Positions 6,530-13,479 of a DNA stretch of 19,597 nucleotides are shown piece by piece. Origin of the DNA: a bacterium (GTDB taxonomy: Bacteria; UBA9089; CG2-30-40-21; SBAY01); assembly GCA_040757115.1 (NCBI GenBank), contig JBFLYA010000055.1:1-19597 (forward strand), given 5' to 3'. The notes beneath the pieces were generated by a model. It had not been told where the DNA came from. It searched no databases and worked only from the letters and a program-made list of their open reading frames with translations. Position numbers and translations under genes: made by a program. Position 1 is the first letter of the stretch. Each line of letters opens with the position of its first letter.

Positions 6530-7039
6530 ATGGAATATCAATCCCCAAGAAATTTACGATTAGAAGAAGATTATAAAAAGATGCAAGAATTGGTGAAAAA
6601 AAGCCCATTTATTACCTTTGAAGTCTCTGGTGATCCACCTAACAGGTATATTATTAACTATACCTGTCGAGGATTAAGGTTAGATGAGATAAGTAAACAG
6701 GTAATTATTGCTAATTTTCATCAAGTAGAAATTTATCTACCAACCGCTTATCCCAGAATAAGACCAAATTTAGAGTGGCTGACACCAATATATCATCCCA
6801 ATATTGGAACAAATAATCAAGTCTGTCTTGGTGGTTGGGCACCTTCAGAAAGTCTGGATAGACTTTGTGTCCGATTAGGGGAGATGATTCAATATAAGAA
6901 TTTTGATGAATATGACCCAATAAACGCCAGTGCCGCGGCCTGGGCTTTGAAAAATCACGATAAATTACCTATTGACCCACGACCATTAGAGGCGGATGAA
7001 CCACAATTAAAAGGAGCATACGAAATTAAATTATCATAA
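6530..7039 (+). CDS. E2-like ubiquitin-conjugating (UBC fold) enzyme
   Basis: A 169-residue protein with a UBC core. YPRIRPNLEWL (74-84) corresponds to the E2 YPxxxP strand. H89-P90-N91 is the HPN motif and C99 in NNQVCLGGW is the catalytic cysteine, at the same spacing from HPN as in eukaryotic E2s (N+8). W103 follows, as in many E2s. Helices flank the core at both ends. It would receive the modifier from the E1 and work with the RING protein. The ATG follows AGGAGAAAG supplied by the leader repeat. Its distance from Ubl (229 bp) and JAB (512 bp) is due to inserted repeats; otherwise the five genes form one operon in one direction. Confidence 0.92.
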   Translation: MEYQSPRNLRLEEDYKKMQELVKKSPFITFEVSGDPPNRYIINYTCRGLRLDEISKQVIIANFHQVEIYLPTAYPRIRPNLEWLTPIYHPNIGTNNQVCLGGWAPSESLDRLCVRLGEMIQYKNFDEYDPINASAAAWALKNHDKLPIDPRPLEADEPQLKGAYEIKLS

Positions 7040-7059
7040 TCAGTGAACAGTGCTGTACC

Positions 7060-7527
7060 TGTTTAGCGTGGTCAGAGAGCACAAATGAATGGTACTGACT
7101 TAGTGCGAAACCACTTCAAACACAACAAATTGTGTAATACAAAATCAAAAATTAAATATTAAAATGCAAAATGACATATCAAATATCAAAAAATCTTGAC
7201 TTCGTGTTTAATTTATTGCCTTACAAGTATACAGGTTTGCAAAAACTTTCTTGAAAGAATTCAAGGGGTCAAGGGATCCAGGGGTCGAGTGAACACCTTA
7301 TTTTTCACCTTCCTTGAATCCTTGACCCCTCGAATCCTTGATCCCTTTTTAGAGCAAAATATTTGCAAACTCAATTTATTTGGGTATATTTTTGCATTTT
7401 GCTTTGTCCTTTTGATTTTTACATTTTGATATTTGCATTAAACTCCTTGTGGAATATTTCGCACCAGTATCCTATTGTTTAACAAAGGTTACTTCTCAAA
7501 TCAACGCAATTTGGAACACTCTAAACA
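7060..7527. mobile_element. 468-bp insertion between the E2 and JAB genes
   Basis: The ends TGTTTAGCGTG (7060-7070) and CACTCTAAACA (7517-7527) form a 10/11 inverted repeat. TGTACCTG occurs at 7054-7061 and 7528-7535, giving a 6-8-bp direct repeat across the junctions. Removing the element leaves a spacer of about 45 bp between E2 and JAB. Inside lie further nested inverted repeats: GTGCGAAA / TTTCGCAC, AT-rich AAATGCAAAATG-type tracts, and a core with CAAGGGGTCAAGGGATCC-like arms. I see no gene in this 512-bp gap; the frame at 7196-7429 is repeat sequence. Confidence 0.72.
7348..7388 (+). repeat. 41-bp exact repeat, copy 1
   Basis: A 41-bp sequence beginning TTTAGAGCAAAATATTTGC and ending TTTGGGTATA. 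It recurs exactly at 10397-10437. Here it is the right arm of the inner inverted repeat of the 7060-7527 element. Confidence 0.85.
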
Positions 7528-7551
7528 TGTACCTGAATTAGGAGAGTTTGA

Positions 7552-8208
7552 ATGAATACCTTTTCAAATGATGAGGAAATATTAAAAATTAGACTAACAA
7601 ACGAAGAGATAGTTAAACCTATCCCTGAAAAAATGCCACTACATAATCCAAATTATGCCATTAGATTATGTGTGGATAAACCAGAATATGCCTTGAAGAT
7701 ATTTGTTCCTATAGAGATAATGAAGCAGATACTTGATTACTCTAAAAAAGATACTACTCGAGAATTAGGTGGGGTCTTAATTGGTGATTATTGCCTTGAT
7801 AATAAGATTAAATCTATAAAAATATCGGATTTTATTGAGGCAAGAAATACTCAAGGTGACAATAGTCATATTAGATTTAACCATGAGACATGGAATGCGA
7901 TTGAACAGGAGAAAAAAACAAAGAAAATTCCTGAAGGAAAACAGATGGTCGGTTGGTTTCATACACACCCTGGCTGGGGAATATTCCTTTCAGAGGATGA
8001 TTTATTCATTCATCAAAATTTCTTTAATCTTCCCTGGCAGGTAGCAATGGTCGTTGACCCGCTTCAAAAAGAACAAGGATTTTTTATCTGGGAAAATGAT
8101 AAAATTATAAAATCAAGGGATTTTTATCTTTATACTATAAAAGAAAGGGAGAGTGAACTAATATCTTTTGTCCATTCACTTTCTCAAAGTAGAAAACTTG
8201 ACCGATAG
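7552..8208 (+). CDS. JAMM/JAB-domain metallopeptidase (deconjugase candidate)
   Basis: A 218-residue protein with a complete JAMM zinc-peptidase signature. E71 lies in RELGGVLIG. H137-T-H139-P-G, then S147 and D150, fit H-x-H-x7-S-x2-D. These residues bind catalytic zinc and activate water in isopeptidases such as Rpn11. The first 35 residues precede the domain and look disordered. AGGAGAG precedes the ATG. In this operon it is expected to remove the ubiquitin-like protein from targets; since that protein already ends in glycine, a maturation role is less likely. A 468-bp insertion separates it from E2, and pdxJ follows 55 bp later. Confidence 0.92.
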   Translation: MNTFSNDEEILKIRLTNEEIVKPIPEKMPLHNPNYAIRLCVDKPEYALKIFVPIEIMKQILDYSKKDTTRELGGVLIGDYCLDNKIKSIKISDFIEARNTQGDNSHIRFNHETWNAIEQEKKTKKIPEGKQMVGWFHTHPGWGIFLSEDDLFIHQNFFNLPWQVAMVVDPLQKEQGFFIWENDKIIKSRDFYLYTIKERESELISFVHSLSQSRKLDR

Positions 8209-8263
8209 AAAATAAGTTGATAAGGCAGAAACTTGTTTTCTTGTTTCTTTAAAAGGAGGAATT

Positions 8264-8980
8264 ATGCCAAAACTTGGAGTAAATGTTGACCATGTGGCAA
8301 CAGTCAGACAGGCACGAAAAGTTAAAGAACCGAACCCAATTATTGCCGCAATGATTGCTGAACTCGCTGGTGCGGATTCTATTGTCGTCCATTTAAGAGA
8401 AGATAGAAGGCATATTCAGGAACGCGATGTGCGAGTTTTACGCGAGATAATTACGACTAAGCTAAACTTAGAAATGGCCTCTACAGACGCTATGGTAAAA
8501 TTTGCCCTATCTTTAAAACCTGACCAGGCAACTTTAGTTCCGGAGCGCCGTGAAGAATTAACCACCGAAGGTGGTTTAAATGTTATTGAAAATAAAGAGA
8601 ATTTAGCCTCAGCCGTTAATTTATTACAAGATGCGGGAATTGTTGTCAGTTTATTTGTTGACCCGGATATTTCACAGATTAAAACCTCCTCAAAGATAAA
8701 TGTTACTGCGATAGAATTACATACTGGAAACTATGCTAATGCTACCAGTCCTCAACAGGCTCAAGAAGAATTAGAAAAATTAGAGGATGCCGCTTCTTTT
8801 GCCATAAAACAAGGTTTAGTCGTCAATGCTGGTCATGGGTTGAATTATCAAAATGTTATACCAATCGCTTCCATTCACGGAATAAATGAACTGAACATAG
8901 GACATTCAATCATTGCCCGGGCGATTTTAGTTGGGATGGACGAGGCAGTAAGAGAGATGTTGGAACTTGTAAGGAGATAG
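8264..8980 (+). CDS. pdxJ: Pyridoxine 5'-phosphate synthase
   Basis: A 238-residue TIM-barrel enzyme that condenses 1-deoxy-D-xylulose 5-phosphate with 3-amino-2-oxopropyl phosphate to form pyridoxine 5'-phosphate. Family blocks are [19 protein letters not shown] at the N-terminus, [46 protein letters not shown] and [11 protein letters not shown]. Length is normal. AAAAGGAGGA supports the start. Its presence shows that vitamin B6 is made by the DXP-dependent route. The next gene begins 10 bp after the stop. A short CTTGTTTTCTTGTTTC motif upstream resembles the repeat flanking the GxxExxY unit. Confidence 0.97.
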   Translation: MPKLGVNVDHVATVRQARKVKEPNPIIAAMIAELAGADSIVVHLREDRRHIQERDVRVLREIITTKLNLEMASTDAMVKFALSLKPDQATLVPERREELTTEGGLNVIENKENLASAVNLLQDAGIVVSLFVDPDISQIKTSSKINVTAIELHTGNYANATSPQQAQEELEKLEDAASFAIKQGLVVNAGHGLNYQNVIPIASIHGINELNIGHSIIARAILVGMDEAVREMLELVRR

Positions 8981-8989
8981 AGACAAAAA

Positions 8990-9691
8990 ATGTTAAAACC
9001 AGAAGATTTCTTTGATTTGTCTCATTTTGGACATAAAGCAATATTTGAAGATGTAGAGTATGTTTGGGAAGTATTGAAGAAAATCGAAACTTACATTAAG
9101 CAGGTGATTAAACCGCAGATTTCAGGCACAATTATGGATGGTGCGTTTTTAATCGGCGATAATATCCAGATTGGAAAAGGAACAGTAGTCGAACCAGGTG
9201 CTTTTATTGCTGAACCTACCATTATTGGCAAAAATACACAGATTAGACAGGGGGCTTATGTCCGCGGGAGTGTTATTGTTGGAGATGAATGTGTCGTTGG
9301 TCATACGACCGAAATGAAGAATGCGATTATGTTAAATAAGGCTAAAGCAGGTCATTTTGCCTATATTGGCGATTCTATTTTAGGAAATGAGGTTAATTTA
9401 GGGGCAGGAACTAAACTGGCTAACTTTAAATTTGAAAATCTCTCATCCACCGTAGATGTAAGGTGTAACGATAAAATTTATAAAACAGGATTGAGAAAAT
9501 TCGGTGCTATCTTAGGAGATAAAACCGAAACAGGTTGTAATTCAGTGATGACACCAGGTACTCTTTTGGGACCTAAATCCATTGTCTATCCTAATACTAC
9601 CGTTAAAGGTTATTATCCTGCTCATTCCATTATAAAATTAAGACAAAATTTAGAAGTAATTATTCAGCCACTGATTAGCACGGATAAATAA
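8990..9691 (+). CDS. Left-handed beta-helix (hexapeptide) protein, GlmU C-domain-like
   Basis: A 233-residue protein. The first 45 residues form a helical lead-in (MLKPEDFFDLSHFGHKAIF). Hexapeptide turns of a left-handed beta-helix run from about 48 to 125 (IMDGAFLIGDNIQIGKGTVVEPGAFI and so on), and more follow at 165-215. Such domains are found in GlmU and in sugar-nucleotide acyltransferases; this protein lacks a pyrophosphorylase domain. GlmM is encoded about 1 kb downstream, which makes UDP-GlcNAc or related sugar metabolism plausible, but the substrate is unknown. The last 12 codons (VIIQPLISTDK and stop) coincide with a repeat-element end, so the natural C-terminus seems to have been replaced. 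Confidence 0.82.
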   Translation: MLKPEDFFDLSHFGHKAIFEDVEYVWEVLKKIETYIKQVIKPQISGTIMDGAFLIGDNIQIGKGTVVEPGAFIAEPTIIGKNTQIRQGAYVRGSVIVGDECVVGHTTEMKNAIMLNKAKAGHFAYIGDSILGNEVNLGAGTKLANFKFENLSSTVDVRCNDKIYKTGLRKFGAILGDKTETGCNSVMTPGTLLGPKSIVYPNTTVKGYYPAHSIIKLRQNLEVIIQPLISTDK

Positions 9692-9727
9692 ATAGATAGC
9701 AGAAGATAGAGGTCAGAAGACAAAAGT
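9656..9727. repeat. Left end of a GTAAnnnTTCAG element overlapping the beta-helix gene
   Basis: GTAATTATTCAGCCACTGA at 9656-9674, followed by GCACGGATAAATA and a GCAGAAGATAGAGG tract, resembles 12132-12240 over about 70 bases. No matching right end is visible before the next element at 9731. It looks like a truncated insertion whose first bases now encode the end of the upstream protein. Confidence 0.6.
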
Positions 9728-9730
9728 TAG

Positions 9731-9905
9731 TGTGGTGTTGAGTAAGTTTTGCACGGCGTATCATCAGATTTCATAACCTGCAAACGGATAACTGGTAACT
9801 GGTTAAATAGTTTCGTCCTGAGATCAGCCAAACGGTATTTAATTACCAGTTACCAATCACCAGTTACCAGAATCAAATTCCGTGCGTTATTTGTTCAACA
9901 CGACA
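9731..9905. mobile_element. 175-bp MITE-like element with 26-bp imperfect ends
   Basis: The 26-bp ends (9731-9756 and 9880-9905) match as inverted repeats at 19 positions, with shared blocks GTGTTGA and GCACGG. A 4-bp TTAG occurs immediately on both sides. The interior holds an inverted GGTAACTGGT / ACCAGTTACC pair and no gene. It lies between the beta-helix and aspartic protease genes. Confidence 0.6.
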
Positions 9906-9957
9906 TTAGAAGATAGATGAGAACGGAGATTCGCAAAATTAGAGGGAGGTAAAGATA

Positions 9958-10383
9958 ATGGGAAAAATTATGGTAAGGATGAGAATAAGAAACCTTTTTG
10001 ATGAAGTAAGGGCAAAGAGTGGACTAATTAAAGAGGAGGAAGTCAGGGATATTACGGTTAATAATGCCCTGGTTGATACAGGGGCAACAATGCTTTCTCT
10101 ACCTATAACCCTTATTGAGGAATTGGGGCTTGAACAATCTGGAACAAGAGAGGTTAGAACAGCAAATGGTATAGTTACAAGAAGGGTCTTTAGTGAAGTA
10201 AGAGCTGAAATTCAAGGAAGAGAAGGAGGATTTCAGGTTTTAGAGCTGCCAGTAGATGTTGTGCCTCTGGTTGGTCAGATTGTCCTTGAGCAGCTTGACT
10301 TATACCCTGACCCCCAGAATCAAAGACTTACTGGAAGACCAGATGCCCCTGACCATATGGTGGTGGAATGCTATCTATCTTGA
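9958..10383 (+). CDS. Retropepsin-like (clan AA) aspartic protease
   Basis: A 141-residue protein with the single-domain aspartyl protease signature ALVDTGATMLSLP: D40-T41-G42-A43 is the catalytic D-T/S-G triad. A Leu-Gly-containing segment near VVPLVGQIVLEQLDL (about 96-110) corresponds to the second conserved hydrophobic-glycine element of retropepsins. With one triad per chain it must dimerise to be active. GAGGGAGGTAAAG before the ATG is a good ribosome site. No signal peptide or membrane helix is present. Such proteins are widespread in bacteria with unknown substrates; some neighbour toxin-antitoxin genes, which is not so here. Confidence 0.85.
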   Translation: MGKIMVRMRIRNLFDEVRAKSGLIKEEEVRDITVNNALVDTGATMLSLPITLIEELGLEQSGTREVRTANGIVTRRVFSEVRAEIQGREGGFQVLELPVDVVPLVGQIVLEQLDLYPDPQNQRLTGRPDAPDHMVVECYLS

Positions 10384-10396
10384 GGATTTCTTCCTG

Positions 10397-10437
10397 TTTA
10401 GAGCAAAATATTTGCAAACTCAATTTATTTGGGTATA
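10397..10437 (+). repeat. 41-bp exact repeat, copy 2
   Basis: Identical over 41 bases to 7348-7388, but here it stands alone just after the aspartic protease stop codon. It is 12 bases before the target-duplication/element junction at 10450. It is probably the remnant of the same kind of element as the inner core at 7230-7388. Confidence 0.8.
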
Positions 10438-10449
10438 GTTACAAAGGGG

Positions 10450-10689
10450 GTAACCGTTCAGGATATAGCCACAGAGTCACAGAGAACACAGAGGGAATAT
10501 ATAACCACGAATGAACACAAATACAAAAAGATTTGTAGTGCGAGGCGTTAGATTCGCTTCTGGCAAGCCAAAAGGCGAACTTAAAGGTTCGCACTACATT
10601 TATGGGATGTCAGAGGTTAATTCGTATCCATTTGTGACTAATTTCCTTAATTCTCTGTGAACTCTGTGTCTCTGTGGCTGAACGCTTAC
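10450..10689. mobile_element. MITE-like element, GTAAnCGTTCAG family, copy 3
   Basis: The ends are GTAACCGTTCAG (10450-10461) and CTGAACGCTTAC (10678-10689). CAAAGGGG is directly repeated at 10442-10449 and 10690-10697, an 8-bp target duplication. Subterminal AGCCACAGAGTCACAGAG / CTCTGTGTCTCTGTGGCT arms extend the inverted repeat. A second nested inverted repeat (TGTAGTGCGA / TCGCACTACA) lies in the middle. No gene. The right target copy includes the glmM ribosome site. Confidence 0.88.
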
Positions 10690-10707
10690 CAAAGGGGATT
10701 ATTTGTT

Positions 10708-12051
10708 ATGTCAGGATTATTTGGTACCGACGGGATACGGGGCGTGGCTAATCAGTATCCTATGACTGGACAATTTGCCGTCCAACTGGGATTTGCCGCC
10801 ACCAGGAAACTTTCACAAAGACAAAAAGCAAAAATAGTTGTGGGAAAAGACACACGCGTTTCTTCAGATATGCTTGAGGCAGGTTTAATTGCTGGAATTA
10901 CATCCGCAGGCGGCGATGTCCTGAAAGTAGGGATTCTTCCTACCCCAGCAATTGCCTATCTAACAAAATCATTATCTGCCTGTGCGGGCATTGTTATCTC
11001 CGCCTCTCATAACCCATTTCAGGATAATGGAATTAAATTCTTTGGCCCAGATGGACTGAAACTTAAAGATGAAATAGAAAACGAAATAGAAAATGCCTTA
11101 TCAGAAGATTTCAACTATCCACCCGCAGAAAATATTGGTCGAGTTATCGAAATAAAAGATGCAAATATCCAATACTTAAATTTTGTAAAAGAAATGGCAG
11201 GTGATTCATTATCTCTTAAGGGAATGAAAGTGGTTATTGATTGTGCCAATGGAGCGACAAGTTTTATCGCACCAACCTTATTTCAAGAAATAAAGGCAGA
11301 GGTTATTTCCTTGAACTATCAGCCTGATGGGAAAAATATTAATTTTGATTGCGGCTCACTTCATCCAGAAAAAGCCAGCCAAATGGTAAAAAATCAAAAT
11401 GCCTCAATCGGTCTTTGTTTTGATGGGGATGGAGATAGGGTAATTGCCATAGATGAAGAAGGGAAAATCGTGGATGGCGATTTTATAATGGCTATCTGCG
11501 CCAAACACCTTAAAGAAAATGAGATGTTAAATAACAACTTAGTTGTAACCACCGTAATGAGTAATATCGGATTTTATCTTGCTTTAAAAAGATTAAATAT
11601 CGATACAATTACAACTAAAGTTGGCGATAGATATGTTGTTGAACAGATGTTAGAAAAAAAGGCTGTTTTAGGTGGTGAACAATCTGGCCATATTATATTT
11701 TTAAACCATTTTCCTACTGGAGATGGAATGGTTACTGCCTTGCAACTTCTCACCGTTATGCAAAAGACTTCCTTGCCTCTATCTAAATTAACCCAAATAA
11801 TGAAAAAATATCCACAGGTATTGATAAATATTCGGGTTAAGGACAAAAAAACCGACCTTGAGTCTATTTCGGAAGTCCAATCTGCCATTAAATCAGGACA
11901 AGAATCTTTAAAAGAAGAAGGCAGAATATTAGTGCGATATTCCGGAACAGAATATTTAGCCCGAGTGATGGTAGAGGGTCCTACCGAAGATGAAATCAAT
12001 AAAATAGCCAACAATATCGCCAATATCATAAAAGAAAAAATAGGGGTGTAA
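10708..12051 (+). CDS. glmM: Phosphoglucosamine mutase
   Basis: A 447-residue enzyme that interconverts glucosamine 6-phosphate and glucosamine 1-phosphate for UDP-GlcNAc and cell-wall synthesis. The N-terminus MSGLFGTDGIRGVAN, the active-site phosphoserine loop ISASHNP (S100), the Mg-binding GDGDR, the sugar-binding GGEQSGH and the C-terminal phosphate-binding RYSGTE are all present, and the length is normal. The start at 10708 is set by the family N-terminus and by AAAGGGG ten bases upstream; an earlier in-frame start at 10657 lies inside the inserted element. That insertion separates the gene from its original upstream sequence but duplicated the ribosome site. Confidence 0.97.
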   Translation: MSGLFGTDGIRGVANQYPMTGQFAVQLGFAATRKLSQRQKAKIVVGKDTRVSSDMLEAGLIAGITSAGGDVLKVGILPTPAIAYLTKSLSACAGIVISASHNPFQDNGIKFFGPDGLKLKDEIENEIENALSEDFNYPPAENIGRVIEIKDANIQYLNFVKEMAGDSLSLKGMKVVIDCANGATSFIAPTLFQEIKAEVISLNYQPDGKNINFDCGSLHPEKASQMVKNQNASIGLCFDGDGDRVIAIDEEGKIVDGDFIMAICAKHLKENEMLNNNLVVTTVMSNIGFYLALKRLNIDTITTKVGDRYVVEQMLEKKAVLGGEQSGHIIFLNHFPTGDGMVTALQLLTVMQKTSLPLSKLTQIMKKYPQVLINIRVKDKKTDLESISEVQSAIKSGQESLKEEGRILVRYSGTEYLARVMVEGPTEDEINKIANNIANIIKEKIGV

Positions 12052-12062
12052 TGAAAATTTTT

Positions 12063-12120
12063 CGACCTGTGCAGTTAAGATAAACCACGAAGGGCACGAA
12101 GACCACGATGAAAAAATATT
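12063..12120. repeat. Solo CGACCTGTG element end
   Basis: TTTTTCGACCTGTG at 12058-12071 repeats the left end of the element at 3383, and ACCACGATgAAAAAATATT before 12121 resembles the sequence near that element's right end (about 3655-3670). No right terminus is found here, so this is a fragment, possibly disrupted by the next insertion. Confidence 0.5.
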
Positions 12121-12609
12121 GTAACTATTCAGTAATTATTCAGCCACAGATTAACACAGATTGACACGGATAAATAGCAAAGGGCAGAAGGCAGAGGGCA
12201 GAAGGCAGAGGGCAGAGGAGACAGAAGACAGAGGTCAGAGGCGGATTATCCCCCGCTGGCGGGGGTTAGGGATGACTACCTCATTTGGTGAATATTTCAG
12301 AATCGATTATCCCCCGCTGGCGGGGGTTAGGGATGACTACCTCATTTGGTGAATATTTCAGAATCGATTATCCCCCGCTGGCGGGGGTTAGGGGGTAGAA
12401 ATTTCCTCCACTGACACAGATGAAATCAGGCTCGGGGCACCCATGCAGAGCATGGGTCGTGCGCCTACCAGCCTTCCCGAGTCCCGAACCCCGAGTCCCG
12501 AGTCCCGATTTTCAGAAGAACCCTTCAGCCTAATTACGGACACGGATACCGGACACGATTTACGAATTTTCAGTGTTTCATCCGTGTCCATCTGTGGCTG
12601 AATAGTTAC
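12121..12609. mobile_element. Composite repeat element, GTAAnnnTTCAG family, copy 4
   Basis: GTAACTATTCAG (12121-12132) and CTGAATAGTTAC (12598-12609) are perfect 12-bp inverted ends, and subterminal CAGCCACAGAT / ATCTGTGGCTG extends them. No target duplication is apparent. The interior stacks several repeats: a GGCAGAAGGCAGAG purine tract (about 12180-12240), the 61-bp tandem array, a hairpin ACCCATGCagaGCATGGGT and tandem CCCGAGT units (12475-12510). It fills most of the 948-bp gap between glmM and the PIN gene. No believable gene. Confidence 0.7.
12244..12395. repeat. 61-bp tandem repeat, about 2.5 copies
   Basis: Units begin at 12244, 12305 and 12366 and are identical where they overlap. 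Each contains the GC-rich hairpin CCCCCGC-TG-GCGGGGG. With a 61-bp period and no unique spacers it is a minisatellite and not a CRISPR array. Confidence 0.9.
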
Positions 12610-12617
12610 TTTTTTTA

Positions 12618-12646
12618 TTGACATGAGATAAAATTTTTGGTAAAAT
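12618..12646 (+). promoter_or_regulatory. Consensus-like promoter at the start of the accessory array
   Basis: TTGACA (12618-12623), 17 bases, TAAAAT (12641-12646). It points towards the PIN and downstream cassettes and has no obvious gene of its own. A 52-codon frame from 12657 (MNKTEGNIRIRAK...) is arginine/lysine-rich and unsupported. It could be a cassette-array promoter. Confidence 0.7.
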
Positions 12647-12870
12647 ATCCCCGGAATGAACAAAACTGAAGGTAACATCCGAATTCGAGCAAAGCGAGAA
12701 TCCGTAAGAATGTTGCGTAAGCAAAATGTTGCGAAGCAAAAAATGCCCCAAAAAGCAAATTCCTATCAGTTAAAGAGTCCACTGGATACCTTGAACCTGA
12801 AGAAAGGAAGGTGAGAGGTGGCAAAAGATTGTTAATAGAAGGAGTATTCTCGCTTTTCAGCCAGAGTTGG

Positions 12871-12934
12871 GATATCCGAAGTACTTCGGATATCACCCCA
12901 AAATTGGGGGTATATCCGAACTTGTTCGGATATA
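12871..12934. promoter_or_regulatory. Three adjacent palindromes upstream of the PIN toxin promoter
   Basis: A perfect 24-bp palindrome (12871-12894, arms GATATCCGAAGT), a CCCCAA-aa-TTGGGG hairpin (12896-12909) and a second 24-bp hairpin (12911-12934, arms TATATCCGAAC) follow each other. The half-site CGGATAT recurs at 12954-12960 within the PIN promoter spacer. They may be operators for autoregulation, or part of the first recombination site of the array. Confidence 0.6.
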
Positions 12935-12939
12935 AACAA

Positions 12940-12956
12940 GTTATCTGCCATTGCGG
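12940..12956 (+). other. Left boundary of cassette A (PIN/antitoxin)
   Basis: GTTATCTGCCATTGCGG is the inverse complement, at 15 of 17 positions, of CCGCAACAGCAGATAAC at 13669-13685, which lies just after the antitoxin gene. The GTTA core matches those of the other boundaries (13977 and 18738). This is the pattern of integron cassette ends. Confidence 0.65.
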
Positions 12957-12980
12957 ATATATGATAATCTATGGTAAAAT
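12951..12980 (+). promoter_or_regulatory. Promoter of the PIN toxin gene
   Basis: TTGCGG (12951-12956), 18 bases, TAAAAT (12975-12980), then GAGAGGAG and the start codon at 13000. The -35 is weak. A CGGATAT half-site overlaps it, so repression by an antitoxin complex is possible. Confidence 0.55.
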
Positions 12981-12999
12981 ATAGAGAGGAGAAACTCAA

Positions 13000-13479
13000 A
13001 TGAAGAAAGAAAGTTTGTATCTTGATACCTCAGTTCCCAGTGCTTATTATGATGAGAGGGTAATGTGGCGACTTGCATATACAAGAGAGTGGTGGAGGGA
13101 TGAACTTTCTAAATATGATATTTTCATCTCAGAGATAGTGATTGCTGAAATAAGAGGCACAGAGGAATCAAGAAGGAGAACTGAATTATTAGAGTTAGTA
13201 AAAGAATTTGGAGAACTTAAGTTATCTCCTGAAATAGAAGAGATAGCCAAGGGATATGTTAATCAAAAGGTTATCCCTCAAACTCATTTTCCAGATGCTT
13301 TGCATATAGCCCTTGCCTCATTCCATAAGATTGATTTTTTGATTACATGGAATTGTGAACATCTCGCAGAGGCTCATAGACGAAGGAAGGTTAGGTTATT
13401 CAACACCTCTGCAGGTCTGTTTGTCCCTGAAATAGTAACTCCAATGGAACTTGTAGAGGGAGGTGAAGAAGATGTATAA
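13000..13479 (+). CDS. PIN-domain ribonuclease toxin (VapC-like)
   Basis: A 159-residue PIN-domain protein. Conserved acidic positions are D9 in LYLDTSVPSAY, E45/E50 in ISEIVIAEI and D99 in FPDALHIALA, followed by FLITWNCEHLAEA (N118). These form the metal-binding centre of PIN ribonucleases, which in toxin-antitoxin pairs cleave RNA. GAGAGGAG precedes the ATG. The stop codon overlaps the start of the next small gene by eight bases (ATGTATAA), so the two are co-translated. Toxin-first order is the reverse of classical vapBC but is common for this subgroup. It forms, with its partner, a cassette bounded at 12940 and 13685. Confidence 0.88.
   Translation: MKKESLYLDTSVPSAYYDERVMWRLAYTREWWRDELSKYDIFISEIVIAEIRGTEESRRRTELLELVKEFGELKLSPEIEEIAKGYVNQKVIPQTHFPDALHIALASFHKIDFLITWNCEHLAEAHRRRKVRLFNTSAGLFVPEIVTPMELVEGGEEDV

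Noticed and set aside
7196-7429. 77-codon frame between E2 and JAB
   Set aside because: It runs through the inverted arms and AT-rich tracts of the inserted element and has no ribosome site.
10657-10707. Upstream extension of GlmM by 17 residues
   Set aside because: The extension is encoded by the inserted element, and the family N-terminus and ribosome site indicate the start at 10708.
12244-12395. Possible CRISPR-like array (repeated GC-rich palindrome)
   Set aside because: The whole 61-bp unit is repeated, so there are no unique spacers and no cas genes; it is a tandem minisatellite inside a composite repeat element.
12161-12678. Several frames of 60-96 codons on both strands
   Set aside because: They consist of tandem repeats, CCCGAGT units and hairpins within element copy 4; codon content is repetitive and none has a ribosome site.
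12657-12815. 52-codon basic frame after the 12618 promoter
   Set aside because: It has no clear ribosome site and is built of short GCAAAGCGAG / GCGTAAGC-like repeats; I could not support it as a gene, though it was considered as the product of that promoter.
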